This document shows positions 8,590-17,536 of a DNA stretch of 64,000 bases, piece after piece. The DNA is from Pseudomonas frederiksbergensis (lineage in GTDB: Bacteria; Pseudomonadota; Gammaproteobacteria; Pseudomonadales; Pseudomonadaceae), in contig NZ_MOBP01000012.1 in NCBI RefSeq assembly GCF_003732665.1, positions 556,325-620,324 on the forward strand, given 5' to 3'. A program made the position numbers and the translations under genes. Positions within the stretch are counted from its first letter, which is position 1, and every line of letters starts with the position of its first letter. The notes beneath the pieces are model-generated. The model was given only the letters and a program-made list of their open reading frames with translations, was not told the origin of the DNA and ran no database searches.

Positions 8590-8898
8590 TCAGTGATAAA
8601 TCCGATTCATATAGAGGTTGTTGCCACCCGGCCCCCAACTGACTACCAGGTACCGACTTCCAGCAACGGTTTGGAATATTGCATAGCCATTGACGAATTC
8701 GACGCTTGTAATCCTTGACGTGCGGATGCTGGCGCCTTCGCGAAAACGCCCCGTTGTATCGCCATATACTGTCCCCATCAGTATTGGAGGGCTATCGACA
8801 GCTGCGAGCAAATACGCGGATATCGGCGTACCGAAATCCATTTCCATTGCCATGGCGACTGCTGGCGGAATCGATGGGCCACGCTCTAGCCGGCTCAT
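8590..8898 (-). CDS. Hypothetical protein, 102 aa
   Basis: The frame reads as a convincing small protein: a variable N-terminus, then a beta-rich C-terminal half (TGRFREGASIRTSRI, VEFVNGYAIFQTVAGS-YLVVSWG) with alternating hydrophobic residues. No signal peptide or membrane segment is obvious. The ATG at 8898 is taken as the start without a strong ribosome-binding site. I do not recognise the family. It lies upstream of the DUF6957-like gene in the same direction, 115 bp away, within the island's small-gene series. Confidence 0.5.
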   Translation of the reverse strand: MSRLERGPSIPPAVAMAMEMDFGTPISAYLLAAVDSPPILMGTVYGDTTGRFREGASIRTSRITSVEFVNGYAIFQTVAGSRYLVVSWGPGGNNLYMNRIYH

Positions 8899-9101
8899 AA
8901 CGCTGCAACAGTGAAGTGCATCTGAGTCACCAAGGGTCGTATTTGGTCTTTTCTATGCATCATTCAAAGTCCGCATATCATGAAAAATCGGACACCGCCC
9001 GGCGCGTTGAAAGCATTGGAATGTAGACACGGTCAATATGTGCCAGAAACATTTCACTGGCTTGAAGGCGCACTTAGTGGGCGCATGCCGTCTGACCCCA
9101 C

Positions 9102-9833
9102 TCATGAAAGGCTAACCAACAGACTAGGATCAAAGCCAGTGTCTTCGCGCGGGTAACCGCGAGGGTTAGAGACCACACGACACCGGCCTAGCTTGACGTC
9201 GACGGCGCGATGCGTATGACCGAAAACCCAGAGATCCGCTTTTTCCAGGAGCGCATGCCAGCAGTTGGAGTAAGCAGCGATCAGATGCCCCTCATGCTTA
9301 TCCCCGACTACTTCGGGCACCGGTGCGTGATGCGTCACGACAACTGTTTTGCCGTCGAACGGTTTGTCCAGTTCATGGGCGAGCCAGTCGTGCGTTGCAT
9401 GATTTCGGCTGACGAGGTCACCGGGGCGCAGTTTACGGAAGCTGTCATCAGCAAGGATCACACGGAAGTCATTCATCCATTCCGATGCAGTTTGGGCAGC
9501 TGCCACGACATTTCCGGTGGCGGAGAAATCAGTCCAAGCAGTGGCGCAAAGGAACCGTGTTTGATTCCAAATAAAGGTCTCGTTTTCCAGGACGTGGACA
9601 TACGGCAAGGCGGTTTCCTTCATTTTTAGAAGCGTGTGATCAATGTGGCCACCATAGAACTCATGGTTGCCGCACACGTAAACCACCGGACAGGAAAAGG
9701 TCTCGCCGGCCCAGATTACGCCTCTCGCCTTTGTGTGGATGTCGCCGGCGAGAATGACCAGATCCGCGGCGACAGCTGGTGCCTTGAAGAGAGCAAATTC
9801 GTTGTGCAGGTCTGAGTAAATTCGGAGCTTCAT
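9102..9833 (-). CDS. Calcineurin-type metallophosphoesterase
   Basis: The 243-residue protein carries the complete two-metal phosphoesterase motif set: D-L-H near residue 8-10 (IYSDLHNE), LAGDI around 28-32, GNHEFYGG around 56-63, VVTHHAPVP around 165-173, and FGHTHRA around 200-206. All expected metal ligands (Asp, His, Asp, Asn, His, His, His) are present, so it should be active. It has no signal peptide and is cytoplasmic. Substrate cannot be told from sequence; small family members hydrolyse cyclic nucleotides, nucleotides or nucleic-acid ends. It is monocistronic within the island cargo, between an unknown small gene and an Xre regulator. Phosphoesterases are sometimes carried by defence islands, but no such link is shown here. 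Confidence 0.85.
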   Translation of the reverse strand: MKLRIYSDLHNEFALFKAPAVAADLVILAGDIHTKARGVIWAGETFSCPVVYVCGNHEFYGGHIDHTLLKMKETALPYVHVLENETFIWNQTRFLCATAWTDFSATGNVVAAAQTASEWMNDFRVILADDSFRKLRPGDLVSRNHATHDWLAHELDKPFDGKTVVVTHHAPVPEVVGDKHEGHLIAAYSNCWHALLEKADLWVFGHTHRAVDVKLGRCRVVSNPRGYPREDTGFDPSLLVSLS

Positions 9834-10077
9834 GGTGAACAGGCAACTTCGATTAAGGGATATATTGATAGCCGTCTTGCCGCACTCACATTTCGGGCTA
9901 ACCGATTAGAGACGCAAGGAAAAGATCAGCACGGATTGCATGCACCTGGATCAGCCTCATCCCAGCAAAGGACGATCCATGTGAAAGCCGTAGCCAAGTG
10001 AAATCCCAGTACGGGGACTATATTCCATGGAATGGGATTGATCAATATGGCTTTATCCTCAGCTTTGGGGATTTGTA

Positions 10078-10554
10078 ATGCCGTTGAGAGATCCGTTGGC
10101 AGCAGTCATCCGCCTCGTTCGGTCGGCCCGTGGTCTGGCGAAAGAAGATTTCCATGGCCAAGTGGATGCCAAGCACGTCTATAACTTGGAGCATGCCAAG
10201 GCGAGCGTAACCCTCGATACGCTGGAAATCCTCGCTGACCATTTAGATGTAGAACCGCTGGCTCTCCTCACCGTTGCTGCCAGTTTTGAAAAGCAGCAGT
10301 CCCCCGAAGACTTTCTCAAATACCTCAACGAAGAGATCAACAAACTCAAGGATCTGGGAGTTTTGGAGGGATTGCCGACGCAGTTCGTAGACGGCGCCCT
10401 GAAACCACGACTGCCAGGTCAACGCACCTCGCCGGAGAAGGTCGACGCGGTGCTGCGCTGCAGAGCACACGGGCTGACTCAAAAGCAGGCTTCGGACATT
10501 CTGGGCATGCCGACGTCCACGGTTGGAAGAATCTGGAAGCGCGTTGAGGAGTGA
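10078..10554 (+). CDS. Xre-family regulator with a second C-terminal helix-turn-helix
   Basis: This 158-residue protein starts with an Xre/Cro-type HTH (about residues 1-65), including DAKHVYNLEHAKASVTLDTL and ILADHLDVEPLALLTV. After an acidic linker (SPEDFLKYLNEEINKLKDLG) comes a second HTH-like region at the C-terminus, with AHGLTQKQASDILGMPTSTV then GRIW-KR. The two-HTH layout suggests a dimeric DNA-binding regulator, possibly controlling the island. The gene stands alone, pointing rightward, opposite to most island genes. No autoregulatory operator was identified with confidence in the 240 bp upstream. Confidence 0.7.
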   Translation: MPLRDPLAAVIRLVRSARGLAKEDFHGQVDAKHVYNLEHAKASVTLDTLEILADHLDVEPLALLTVAASFEKQQSPEDFLKYLNEEINKLKDLGVLEGLPTQFVDGALKPRLPGQRTSPEKVDAVLRCRAHGLTQKQASDILGMPTSTVGRIWKRVEE

Positions 10555-10772
10555 TCGATCCCCATCTGTAACCCCTGACGGGCCTTCTCACTCTGTGAGG
10601 CTTTTCAGCCTGCTAAGACCCTGCGCACGAGAATAACGTTGCCTTGAAGGGCTGATGGGGCTTCAGTCACTTTCTTGGCCTACTCGGTCAATGTAAGGCC
10701 AATGGCAATGTTACTGTCAGCGAGTCGGGGATGCTGGAGTAGCCACAACAGATAATGCGCCATGCATAGACT

Positions 10773-11036
10773 TCACTGCTGTACGGTACGCTTGCTGCGC
10801 TTTTGAGTCTTCGCCGGTTTAACGGCCTTGGATTTATCCAGTTGCAGGGCTCTACCTGGATCGACCAGCGTCATGATGTCCAACGAACTGAAATCATATT
10901 CGCGAGCCAACTTATCCAGCTCAGCCAGAAATTTTGCGGCTTTTACAACTTCAGGATCGCTTAGAAGTGGCACTATCGCCTCATACTCCATCGTTATCCT
11001 ATTGCTGAGTGCAATAAACTCTTCAACACTAGTCAT
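10773..11036 (-). CDS. Small basic-tailed protein, possibly MvaT/H-NS-like
   Basis: The ATG at 11036 is chosen because GAGGGAAA precedes it and it overlaps the upstream gene's stop (ATGACTAG), giving 87 residues. The earlier ATG at 11063 has a weak site. The N-terminal part is helical (VEEFIALSNRITMEYEAIVP, FLAELDKLAREYDFS). It is followed by SLDIMTLVDPGRAL, which resembles the S-L-R-D-I-I-x-L-L-D-P segment of MvaT-type nucleoid proteins, then a lysine-rich tail (KPAKTQKRSKRT). I infer a DNA-binding or nucleoid role only tentatively. The AT-hook-like motif of true MvaT proteins is not obvious. It is translationally coupled to the 171-aa gene upstream. Confidence 0.5.
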   Translation of the reverse strand: MTSVEEFIALSNRITMEYEAIVPLLSDPEVVKAAKFLAELDKLAREYDFSSLDIMTLVDPGRALQLDKSKAVKPAKTQKRSKRTVQQ

Positions 11037-11544
11037 GAGACTTTCCCTCGATCTCGTAATCATGATCTTCTACCTCGACCATTAAAGCGAGATCATGGCT
11101 AGCTTTGGTGACTGGATCAGTACCAGTTCTGGGGTCAGACCCTATGCTTGGTTCTGAAACTTCTGTTCGCTCGGAGACAGACTCCAACTTCGCATCATGC
11201 ACAAGTGGAAACTTACTCGAAGAGCTGGCAGTCTCCGGTGACTCTCGAGTACGCCCGGATTCTAATCGCTGAATCATCTCCAGCAGTCCAGCGTTGGTTT
11301 TCGCCTTCAAGCTGACTGCATCACCACCTGCTTGATCAGTCGAGCTTTCATAACGAGCCATCAGTAAGTCAAACACCTGTTTCAGGGTGTACCCATGCCG
11401 CTTGGTCAGCTCTTCAAGCTTGAAGTAGAACTCGACGTCAAGCTTGTAATCCAGGCCGTCTTGCTGCTTCTTGAGGCTGCGCAAGGCCTGCTCAAGCTCA
11501 AACTCCTTGAGCCTGTATTCGACAAGCGTATGCGCTCTGGCCAT
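11029..11544 (-). CDS. Hypothetical coiled-coil protein, 171 aa
   Basis: The ATG at 11544 has GGAG six nt upstream. The N-terminal ~70 residues form a charged helical, probably coiled-coil region (LKEFELEQALRSLKKQQDGL), followed by FKLEELTKRHGYTLKQVFDLL. The C-terminal half is low-complexity and acidic, rich in Ser, Thr, Glu and Asp, and is likely disordered. I do not recognise a family. It overlaps the start of the small basic-tailed gene by 8 nt, so the two are co-translated and may interact (acidic tail with basic tail). Both lie downstream, by about 975 bp, of the transposition operon and share its direction. Confidence 0.5.
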   Translation of the reverse strand: MARAHTLVEYRLKEFELEQALRSLKKQQDGLDYKLDVEFYFKLEELTKRHGYTLKQVFDLLMARYESSTDQAGGDAVSLKAKTNAGLLEMIQRLESGRTRESPETASSSSKFPLVHDAKLESVSERTEVSEPSIGSDPRTGTDPVTKASHDLALMVEVEDHDYEIEGKSHD

Positions 11545-12519
11545 CAGTTACTCCGGCTTCGCGAAGGGATTCGTAAGGCGACATACCCAGTATAATAGCC
11601 TTGAGACTCCAACAATACTTTTATCGATATTATAGAGTCAGCCATAAATATCCATACCTATCAATGACTTAGTAAACGCCACCGCTTCCACCCTGACCAT
11701 TTGTCGGACGATGAATGTGACGCCATATTGTTGGTATTTTGGATCATGAGCAATATTCAAGATCCGAAAACCCTTAGAAACCACTGTTGCTTATGGAGAA
11801 CCAATCCCTCACAGCAGATGGTTTGGGTACGCTCATCTCCATACAGGTCGTAAAGTCAATTCAAGGGTAAATGGTTATTCACGGGGGGTAGGCGTATCTC
11901 AGTCAGTTTACGCGGTCTACCCTGCCACCCCCAATATACCGGTAATCCAATACATCGCTGACGTCTGCAATCGTCACGATTACCCTATTTCGCCCTGAAA
12001 AAACAGGGAGTTATATCGTTTACAGAATCTCGATTCTAGAGGGACTTTCGTTGCTTCTGAATTTATGGTGCCAGCGTTATCATTTTCCTAATTTCAGCAT
12101 TTTCTCACTAAATAAGCCGCCAGTCCTCCGAGCTGAACTGGCTGGCTCGCTTAGGCGACCTCTTTCAGGAGCTAATAGGCTACAACTGCAAAGGTTTGCG
12201 CGGACAGCCTGCCGACAGGCAGACAGAAAGGCTGGGTGGTTGGGTGGCTGGGTGGCTCAAGAACGGGCGAGGTCTATAGACGTGGCAATCAAATCGTGTG
12301 CGACGCCGATCGGCCTATAGGGCGTTGGCATCCAAAGTAGCTGAAGTAGTTGGGGAATAATCAGCCCGGAATATAAATATTTACAAGTATGGGAGACTGC
12401 GTCGACTGTCACAATCAACACAGTTAAAGCTACTACGACTCCTAAGCTGAACATATTTTGAAAATTGCAGCGCTGCGTAGCAGATTTTACTTACCGAGTA
12501 ATCGATGTGTACGCAGTAA
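11545..12519. other. Long gene-free stretch next to the transposition operon
   Basis: Almost 1 kb without a supportable gene. Visible structure includes a near-palindrome AGAATCTCGATTCT at 12024-12037, a short GGGTGGCT/GGGTGGTT tandem repeat at about 12232-12256, and a GCAGCGCTGC palindrome at 12468-12477. An 11-bp GGTATTTTGGA at 11733-11743 recurs inverted at 18134-18144 near the right end of the element. This may be a former boundary, regulatory DNA or a cargo-insertion zone. I could not show transposon terminal repeats here. Confidence 0.4.
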
Positions 12520-14532
12520 CTACAACAGGTCTTTAGGGTGTTTACGATAGGGACGAACATGATTATCAAGCGCCCAAGCGATACTTTCAAACTCTCTTTC
12601 GTTGAGTGTGGATTTTGCCAGCTCGAGGTAGCTGTATTTCTGTCCTCTACTCAAAGCCAGGAATCCAACCGCCCCTACTTCACTCCGGGTTACTGGGAAT
12701 GGAATGGTATAGGGTCGAGTGGTGGTGCGTATGAATTCTGCTTCGGTTGAATCAATCACGCCAAATCCTATTCCCAGCATCCAATAGGCGACTGCTACAT
12801 CTCGAGGACGCGACGTATCGGGGTTTAGTTCAGCTGCTACTTCTCCGCGCTGCCGCTTCCTGGCGGATGACGGCTTTGTTAGCCGGAAAAAGAAATACGA
12901 TCTTGCAAAGCCTTGCGCACCACTCTCGTTTAGGTCTTGAAGCCAACACGCCAGCAGGAATTCTGCCGCTTTAGCTGAAGGCTGGGTGGTGGCGCTCAAT
13001 CCAAGAAACCACGATTGGACATGGGCTGCCAAGGCCACTAGGCGATCACTGTCCAACTCTGATTGTTCGGAAGAAGAGTGTTGGAGGGGGAATTTGGTGG
13101 GCAGTCTGGATGCCGGGCTTTCCGTGTACTCCGCAAAGGCTCTCCACGCCTTGTCCAGGATCGTGAAACCCGGGGTAACGAATCTCTCAAGCAGTGCAGG
13201 CGTATCGTGCCGTAGGCAGACACACCGGCGCGGCTGGCGCCATTCGAGACGCCAGGCCGGACTAAGCCCCGATGCAAGATCGCACCTGAAGCACTCAGGG
13301 CAATAGTTGAGTGCCCGTGGGTACGGAATCATGTCTGTTGAGAAGGTTTTGAATTGTCCAGAGATGTAAAGACGATCAGCCACGCTCAACGATTGGAGTA
13401 ACTCAAGATTGCCGAATTGCATATCCGGGTCGGTGCCGCCCTTACTGCAGTGGTGCACCAACTCATCCACGAGCAGGAATTCGATGCTGTGTTTCATCGT
13501 CTGGCTTAGCCTGGCGATCCACGAAGAGAAGGACTCGTTGTCGATCGCAGGAACTGAATGGCGAAGCTTAGTCGGCATTAACCCTGATGCAATAACGAGC
13601 TCCTGCAGATCGTCCCCTGTTCCACCTCCGGTTTCCTCCCAATCAGGGGCAACTGTGGCTGGATCGGCGTCTGACCACATGAGCAACTGCTGATGCGTGT
13701 ATTCCTGCTCCTGCTCCTGCTCTTGCCTCTGCTCCTGTCCGGTTTCCGGTGCCTTATTAGGTTGATGGTATTCCGTTGTTGCCTTGGGTAAGGAATCGTC
13801 TACGATCTGCTGGATCAGTGTGGTGACCGTGCGTCCTACCCACCCTCTTGACTGCGCGTGCACTGCATCAGCATTAAGGCGCTCTAGACCCCCGGGCGGA
13901 CACGGTGGCTGGACGTGAAGCGCTACATTTCTGATGAAATCATCAAACTCCGAGCCCGCTGGCATGGGACGCAGCCAGGTTGTTCTGCACCCTATAAATG
14001 CTTCTTTCAAGGCAACAGTCATCCATTTAAACGTGCCAGGAACACCGAAGAAGACGAACCCCGCTTCAGGACTTGCCAGGATCAATTTGACCATCGTCGC
14101 CGTGTTAGCCAAATCGGCGATCTGATCATTACCGTAGATCCCTAAGTCAGGAACAATGAAAGACTCATAGTTCCGGGCTTCTAATACGCCAACCTGTAAG
14201 GACTCAAGGCTCGAGGACGTGGATCCGGCCCTTTTGCTGAGGTTGGGCGGAATCTGAAGGGCTGCGTCCAGATTGAATTTGAAGCTATCAGGATCCAGGA
14301 CAGCCACCTTGTCCATGATAAGAACTCGTTGACCTTCAGCTCGGAGTCTAAGGTCAAGCTGCCTGGCGAGCGCTGTAGCGCCGCAACCGGAGTCGCCTAT
14401 GACGAGCATTACTTCCCTTTGAACCCGGGATGTCAGATCAGCGCGACAGGTCAGGAACTGTAGGCAGTCGTCCAGGGCAGATTGATTACCCGAAATATCA
14501 GACCAAAACTCATGACTGTCATGTCCGATCAA
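12520..14532 (-). CDS. Fusion of Walker-dead TniB-like ATPase domain to TniQ target-selection domain
   Basis: The start is a TTG at 14532 with AAGGAG about 8 nt upstream; the product is 670 residues. The N-terminal part (about 1-240) has a TniB/TnsC-like AAA+ layout. Its P-loop reads GDSGCGAT at 46-53, with alanine (codon GCT) at the invariant lysine. The Walker B region (IVPDLGIYG) lacks the Asp-Glu pair, and a sensor-like strand GFVFFGVPG remains. It therefore probably does not hydrolyse ATP. A Gln/Glu repeat linker follows (encoded near 13700-13735). A TniQ domain then begins at SFSSWIARLSQT and carries zinc ligands CPEC (about 412) and CVCLRH (about 439). TniQ proteins choose the target and recruit the AAA+ regulator. 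The dead ATPase may cap or nucleate the TniB filament. It lies 144 bp downstream of tniB. Confidence 0.75.
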   Translation of the reverse strand: MIGHDSHEFWSDISGNQSALDDCLQFLTCRADLTSRVQREVMLVIGDSGCGATALARQLDLRLRAEGQRVLIMDKVAVLDPDSFKFNLDAALQIPPNLSKRAGSTSSSLESLQVGVLEARNYESFIVPDLGIYGNDQIADLANTATMVKLILASPEAGFVFFGVPGTFKWMTVALKEAFIGCRTTWLRPMPAGSEFDDFIRNVALHVQPPCPPGGLERLNADAVHAQSRGWVGRTVTTLIQQIVDDSLPKATTEYHQPNKAPETGQEQRQEQEQEQEYTHQQLLMWSDADPATVAPDWEETGGGTGDDLQELVIASGLMPTKLRHSVPAIDNESFSSWIARLSQTMKHSIEFLLVDELVHHCSKGGTDPDMQFGNLELLQSLSVADRLYISGQFKTFSTDMIPYPRALNYCPECFRCDLASGLSPAWRLEWRQPRRCVCLRHDTPALLERFVTPGFTILDKAWRAFAEYTESPASRLPTKFPLQHSSSEQSELDSDRLVALAAHVQSWFLGLSATTQPSAKAAEFLLACWLQDLNESGAQGFARSYFFFRLTKPSSARKRQRGEVAAELNPDTSRPRDVAVAYWMLGIGFGVIDSTEAEFIRTTTRPYTIPFPVTRSEVGAVGFLALSRGQKYSYLELAKSTLNEREFESIAWALDNHVRPYRKHPKDLL

Positions 14533-14676
14533 AGCTGCACTCCTTTTTCAGGGTTTCGCTAGGGGCGGTACTGAATATCCAGTTCTGCTGGGGCACTGTC
14601 ATCCTGATGGGTCACTAAGCCCGTGGATTCAAGCTCAAAATAGGCCTCAGAAATCCCTGATGTCGACGCGGTGAAA

Positions 14677-15645
14677 TCACCTAACCTGAGGAGCAGCGTC
14701 TTGTTGAGGAGTCGGCCGGATAGCCAGATGCTTGAGCGCGTCGTCCATGCCTTGCATGCTGTTCCATGCCTTCAAGATGCTGTCTGCATTAATGTATTCC
14801 TGACCACTCTCAACCGCCATTCGGCACGACTCTCTCAGGATCTCTACGACTGCGCGGCGCGAGCAGTACGAAATGGAAACCCGATTTACCATGACCGTCG
14901 TCATAGCGCTGTCCCTCAAATTACTGATGAGCTTATCGTTCACAACTGAAGGCTGATTAAGCGGCATGTAATACAGATAACCTTTGACGAAGGACTCACC
15001 TTCATAATCAGCTTTCCATTCGGAAAGCATTGCCTTACGGAGGCTGAATCGAGTGCTCAGCGTATTATCACTCTCGAAGACTTTACCGAATCCATCGGCT
15101 GTCCCACTCAAAATCACATTCAACTGCCAATCCGGGCCAGCGAACCCCTTAATTGCACCATATTCGCGATTTATCCGTTTCACAGACAAGGTCTGTTCTA
15201 CGAGCGGAATCTCATCAATGAATACACCGCGAACGTTGTGCTCCCTGATCAGCGATTGAGCCAGCGCTACGTCCCAGTAGGAAAGGGTCAGGGGTCGTTT
15301 GTAAAACCTGATACCAATCTCAGCTAGGAACAGTTTTGTAATGTTGAGGTTTGCAATATTCTTCACAAGGTCAATGTAGATGATCTTCCCGGCCCACTGC
15401 GAGTCAGGTAGGAAGCTCTGCTTCTGCCACCGTTGGCCCAGCGAAGATTTACCAAGCCCTGGGTGTGCGATCAGAGACATGCCGGGATTGGAGGTGCTGC
15501 GGGGGAGAGACAATAGGCGTTGAGCACTTTGTTCAGCCGCCATCGCCGTAGGATGTAAGAGAAAAACGTCTCGCATGCACGCAAGCGCCCTCTCCTCGCG
15601 TGGCAAATCTAGCAACTTTTGAGTCCGCTCGCTGAGGTGATTCAT
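14677..15645 (-). CDS. tniB: TniB/TnsC-like AAA+ transposition regulator
   Basis: The 322-residue protein has an intact Walker A (HPGLGKSS at residues 61-68), a Walker B VFIDE (141-145) with catalytic acid, and a sensor-like NVILSGT strand. The N-terminal segment (RTQKLLDLPREERALACM) resembles TniB proteins. Such ATPases polymerise on DNA, bridge the target selector and the transposase, and give target immunity. The ATG overlaps the transposase stop (ATGA), so translation is coupled. The neighbouring fusion protein carries a second, inactive copy of this type of domain, suggesting functional division between an active and an inactive ATPase. Confidence 0.82.
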   Translation of the reverse strand: MNHLSERTQKLLDLPREERALACMRDVFLLHPTAMAAEQSAQRLLSLPRSTSNPGMSLIAHPGLGKSSLGQRWQKQSFLPDSQWAGKIIYIDLVKNIANLNITKLFLAEIGIRFYKRPLTLSYWDVALAQSLIREHNVRGVFIDEIPLVEQTLSVKRINREYGAIKGFAGPDWQLNVILSGTADGFGKVFESDNTLSTRFSLRKAMLSEWKADYEGESFVKGYLYYMPLNQPSVVNDKLISNLRDSAMTTVMVNRVSISYCSRRAVVEILRESCRMAVESGQEYINADSILKAWNSMQGMDDALKHLAIRPTPQQDAAPQVR

Positions 15646-17525
15646 AAGTCATCATCTCCCATCATGGGTGGGGTTGGGCCCCGTTGTTGTGGTGCAGAGT
15701 TCGCATCAGTAGAGGGTGTGATATCCTTCGATATCTGGTCGGCCGGAGGCGATAAAGAGGTAATCACACGACTTTGAAGTTCATTAGCCTCTTCCAGCCT
15801 TCTTCGCTCCCCCTTCGTGATAAGTCCCTTCATCAGTTCTCGCTGCTCATTGAGCGACAACAATCCAGCGATCGTTAACTGCCCAGGGGGCAAGCCAGTC
15901 TTCTTTTGTATGTTCCATTCCCACATACTTTTCGGTATTAGATCTGGATTCTTCAGCTTGATTTCTACCCACCTACCCTCAAATTCAACCCATGCCCGGT
16001 GTAAGTTGTTATAATCGAGTTTTACCCTGACGGGCTCGCCCACTCGGTTCTTATAGGGCCCTACCTCATAAAGTAGTTCAAGCGTTAATATTCCTTCGCG
16101 CCTGACTCTGACGTGCTGTTCATGGAGAATATCTATCCAAAACTGCAGCGGATCTTTCAGAGTTCGGGGGATTTTAACGACACCATCGTGAATTCCGAAG
16201 CTACTAATCCACTTTTGATTTGGGGTTTTACCGTCATCCCCAGGGCACTCGTGCCAAATGCATATTTGCGTGATAATTAGTATAAAAAGATCCGTGAGAC
16301 TGTATACGGCCATCGATTGAGGATCCTCACCGCGGGCCATTTTCCGATTTGACGCTATTGCGCCCCGCAACCGCTGCATGAACAAAGGATTGATCTTGCC
16401 AATACCTCGCTCAACTTTACCTCCACTTTGCGGACGCAGCCGTGGCTCGGGCGCGATGTTGTGCTTCGCTAGTGCCGCTAGGGCAGTTTTAGCGTTCAGG
16501 TCACCGCCTCCATCCACTCGATAGCGCTCAGCTGCTCCATACTGTATCCAGAAAAACGCACTCGACAGTCCAAATTCGGCGAGCAGCGCATCTTTTGGAT
16601 TAACTGCCATAAACATCGCATCCGCCAAGGTATTCCTTGAAGGGTATCGAAACGTTAGAGCAAATCCCAAATAAGAGCTTGTATGATCATCGACAATGAT
16701 TGTTAGATTTGGTCTACCTAGCCACTTCCCAGTCACCGGGTCAATTGCGTGGCAATCAAGCGGGCTATTGTCTGCGTGGATCAATTCTAAAGCGTGGGTG
16801 GTAGATGAACCGTGATCAAAAGTGTCAAACTTATCACGAGCAGCCTTGACCCCTTTGTCCTTTGCCAAAGCTTCGCGTGCTGAAATCTGATTGTACCGGC
16901 GCCTGATGGTAGCGTCAGACGGCGGCTTTTTATTTTGGGCTAAACACCGCCCTCTAACCCCGTTGATTACAGCTTGTACCGTTCCTCCAGGGCCGGTATG
17001 GTCTTCCTTCGCGGCAATTGCGATTAAATCTTCAATATCCTGATCGAACCGGGTCGCCCCCTTCATCCGTCCGGATATACCGGGCACGAGGCTTTCCCAA
17101 TTGGGCCATCGCCGGTATCTGGCCAAGAGATCATTGAGAACACTCTGCCCGATCTCTAACCGTTTCATTGCTTGGATTTTAACGGCTTTTGTTACCTTCT
17201 TAGCTTCATGCAGTGGTTTGATAACGATCTCTCGCGCCTTAGCTTGGAGAATCTGTTCCGGCGTGTAACGTGATACCAGTTTAGGTTCATTCTCTTCCTG
17301 AGCTAGTTGCTCAACTTCGGCAAGCGTTTCATTTCGAATACGATCCGTGAGTTCAGAGTTTATTTTTAATATGTTATCACGCGGCGTGTTGAAAGGAGGT
17401 GACAGCATATCTGAGGCTTGGACAATATAACTGTCCAGTGTCACATCATATCCGATTACGGTAAAAACCCCACTCACGGTGGTGCTAAATACGGATTCAC
17501 CTATCCGAAATTCCATTATTTCCAT
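15642..17525 (-). CDS. tniA: TniA/TnsB-like DDE transposase (Mu-type integrase core)
   Basis: The 627-residue protein has helical DNA-binding regions in the N-terminal ~230 residues. An RNase H-fold catalytic core follows: first Asp in HADNSPLD (about 250), second Asp in VDGGGD (about 337), and Glu in GKVERGIG 34 residues later. This is the expected DDE spacing for rve/TniA transposases. A C-terminal Mu-type beta-barrel follows (RVKLDYNNLHRAWVEFEG). It should recognise the element ends and carry out strand transfer. An in-frame ATG three codons downstream (17516) is an alternative start. The gene lies 11 bp after the 169-aa ORF and overlaps tniB, consistent with one operon transcribed from near the right end. 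Confidence 0.85.
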   Translation of the reverse strand: MEIMEFRIGESVFSTTVSGVFTVIGYDVTLDSYIVQASDMLSPPFNTPRDNILKINSELTDRIRNETLAEVEQLAQEENEPKLVSRYTPEQILQAKAREIVIKPLHEAKKVTKAVKIQAMKRLEIGQSVLNDLLARYRRWPNWESLVPGISGRMKGATRFDQDIEDLIAIAAKEDHTGPGGTVQAVINGVRGRCLAQNKKPPSDATIRRRYNQISAREALAKDKGVKAARDKFDTFDHGSSTTHALELIHADNSPLDCHAIDPVTGKWLGRPNLTIIVDDHTSSYLGFALTFRYPSRNTLADAMFMAVNPKDALLAEFGLSSAFFWIQYGAAERYRVDGGGDLNAKTALAALAKHNIAPEPRLRPQSGGKVERGIGKINPLFMQRLRGAIASNRKMARGEDPQSMAVYSLTDLFILIITQICIWHECPGDDGKTPNQKWISSFGIHDGVVKIPRTLKDPLQFWIDILHEQHVRVRREGILTLELLYEVGPYKNRVGEPVRVKLDYNNLHRAWVEFEGRWVEIKLKNPDLIPKSMWEWNIQKKTGLPPGQLTIAGLLSLNEQRELMKGLITKGERRRLEEANELQSRVITSLSPPADQISKDITPSTDANSAPQQRGPTPPMMGDDDL

Positions 17526-17536
17526 GATTATCTTGC

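Noticed and set aside
9210-9629. Plus-strand 139-aa frame opposite the metallophosphoesterase
   Set aside because: Shadow of a gene with all catalytic motifs on the other strand; no ribosome-binding site.
12408-12431. TGTCACAATCAACACAG as the transposon left end
   Set aside because: Shares only TGTCAC with the right-end candidates; no matching inner repeats found.
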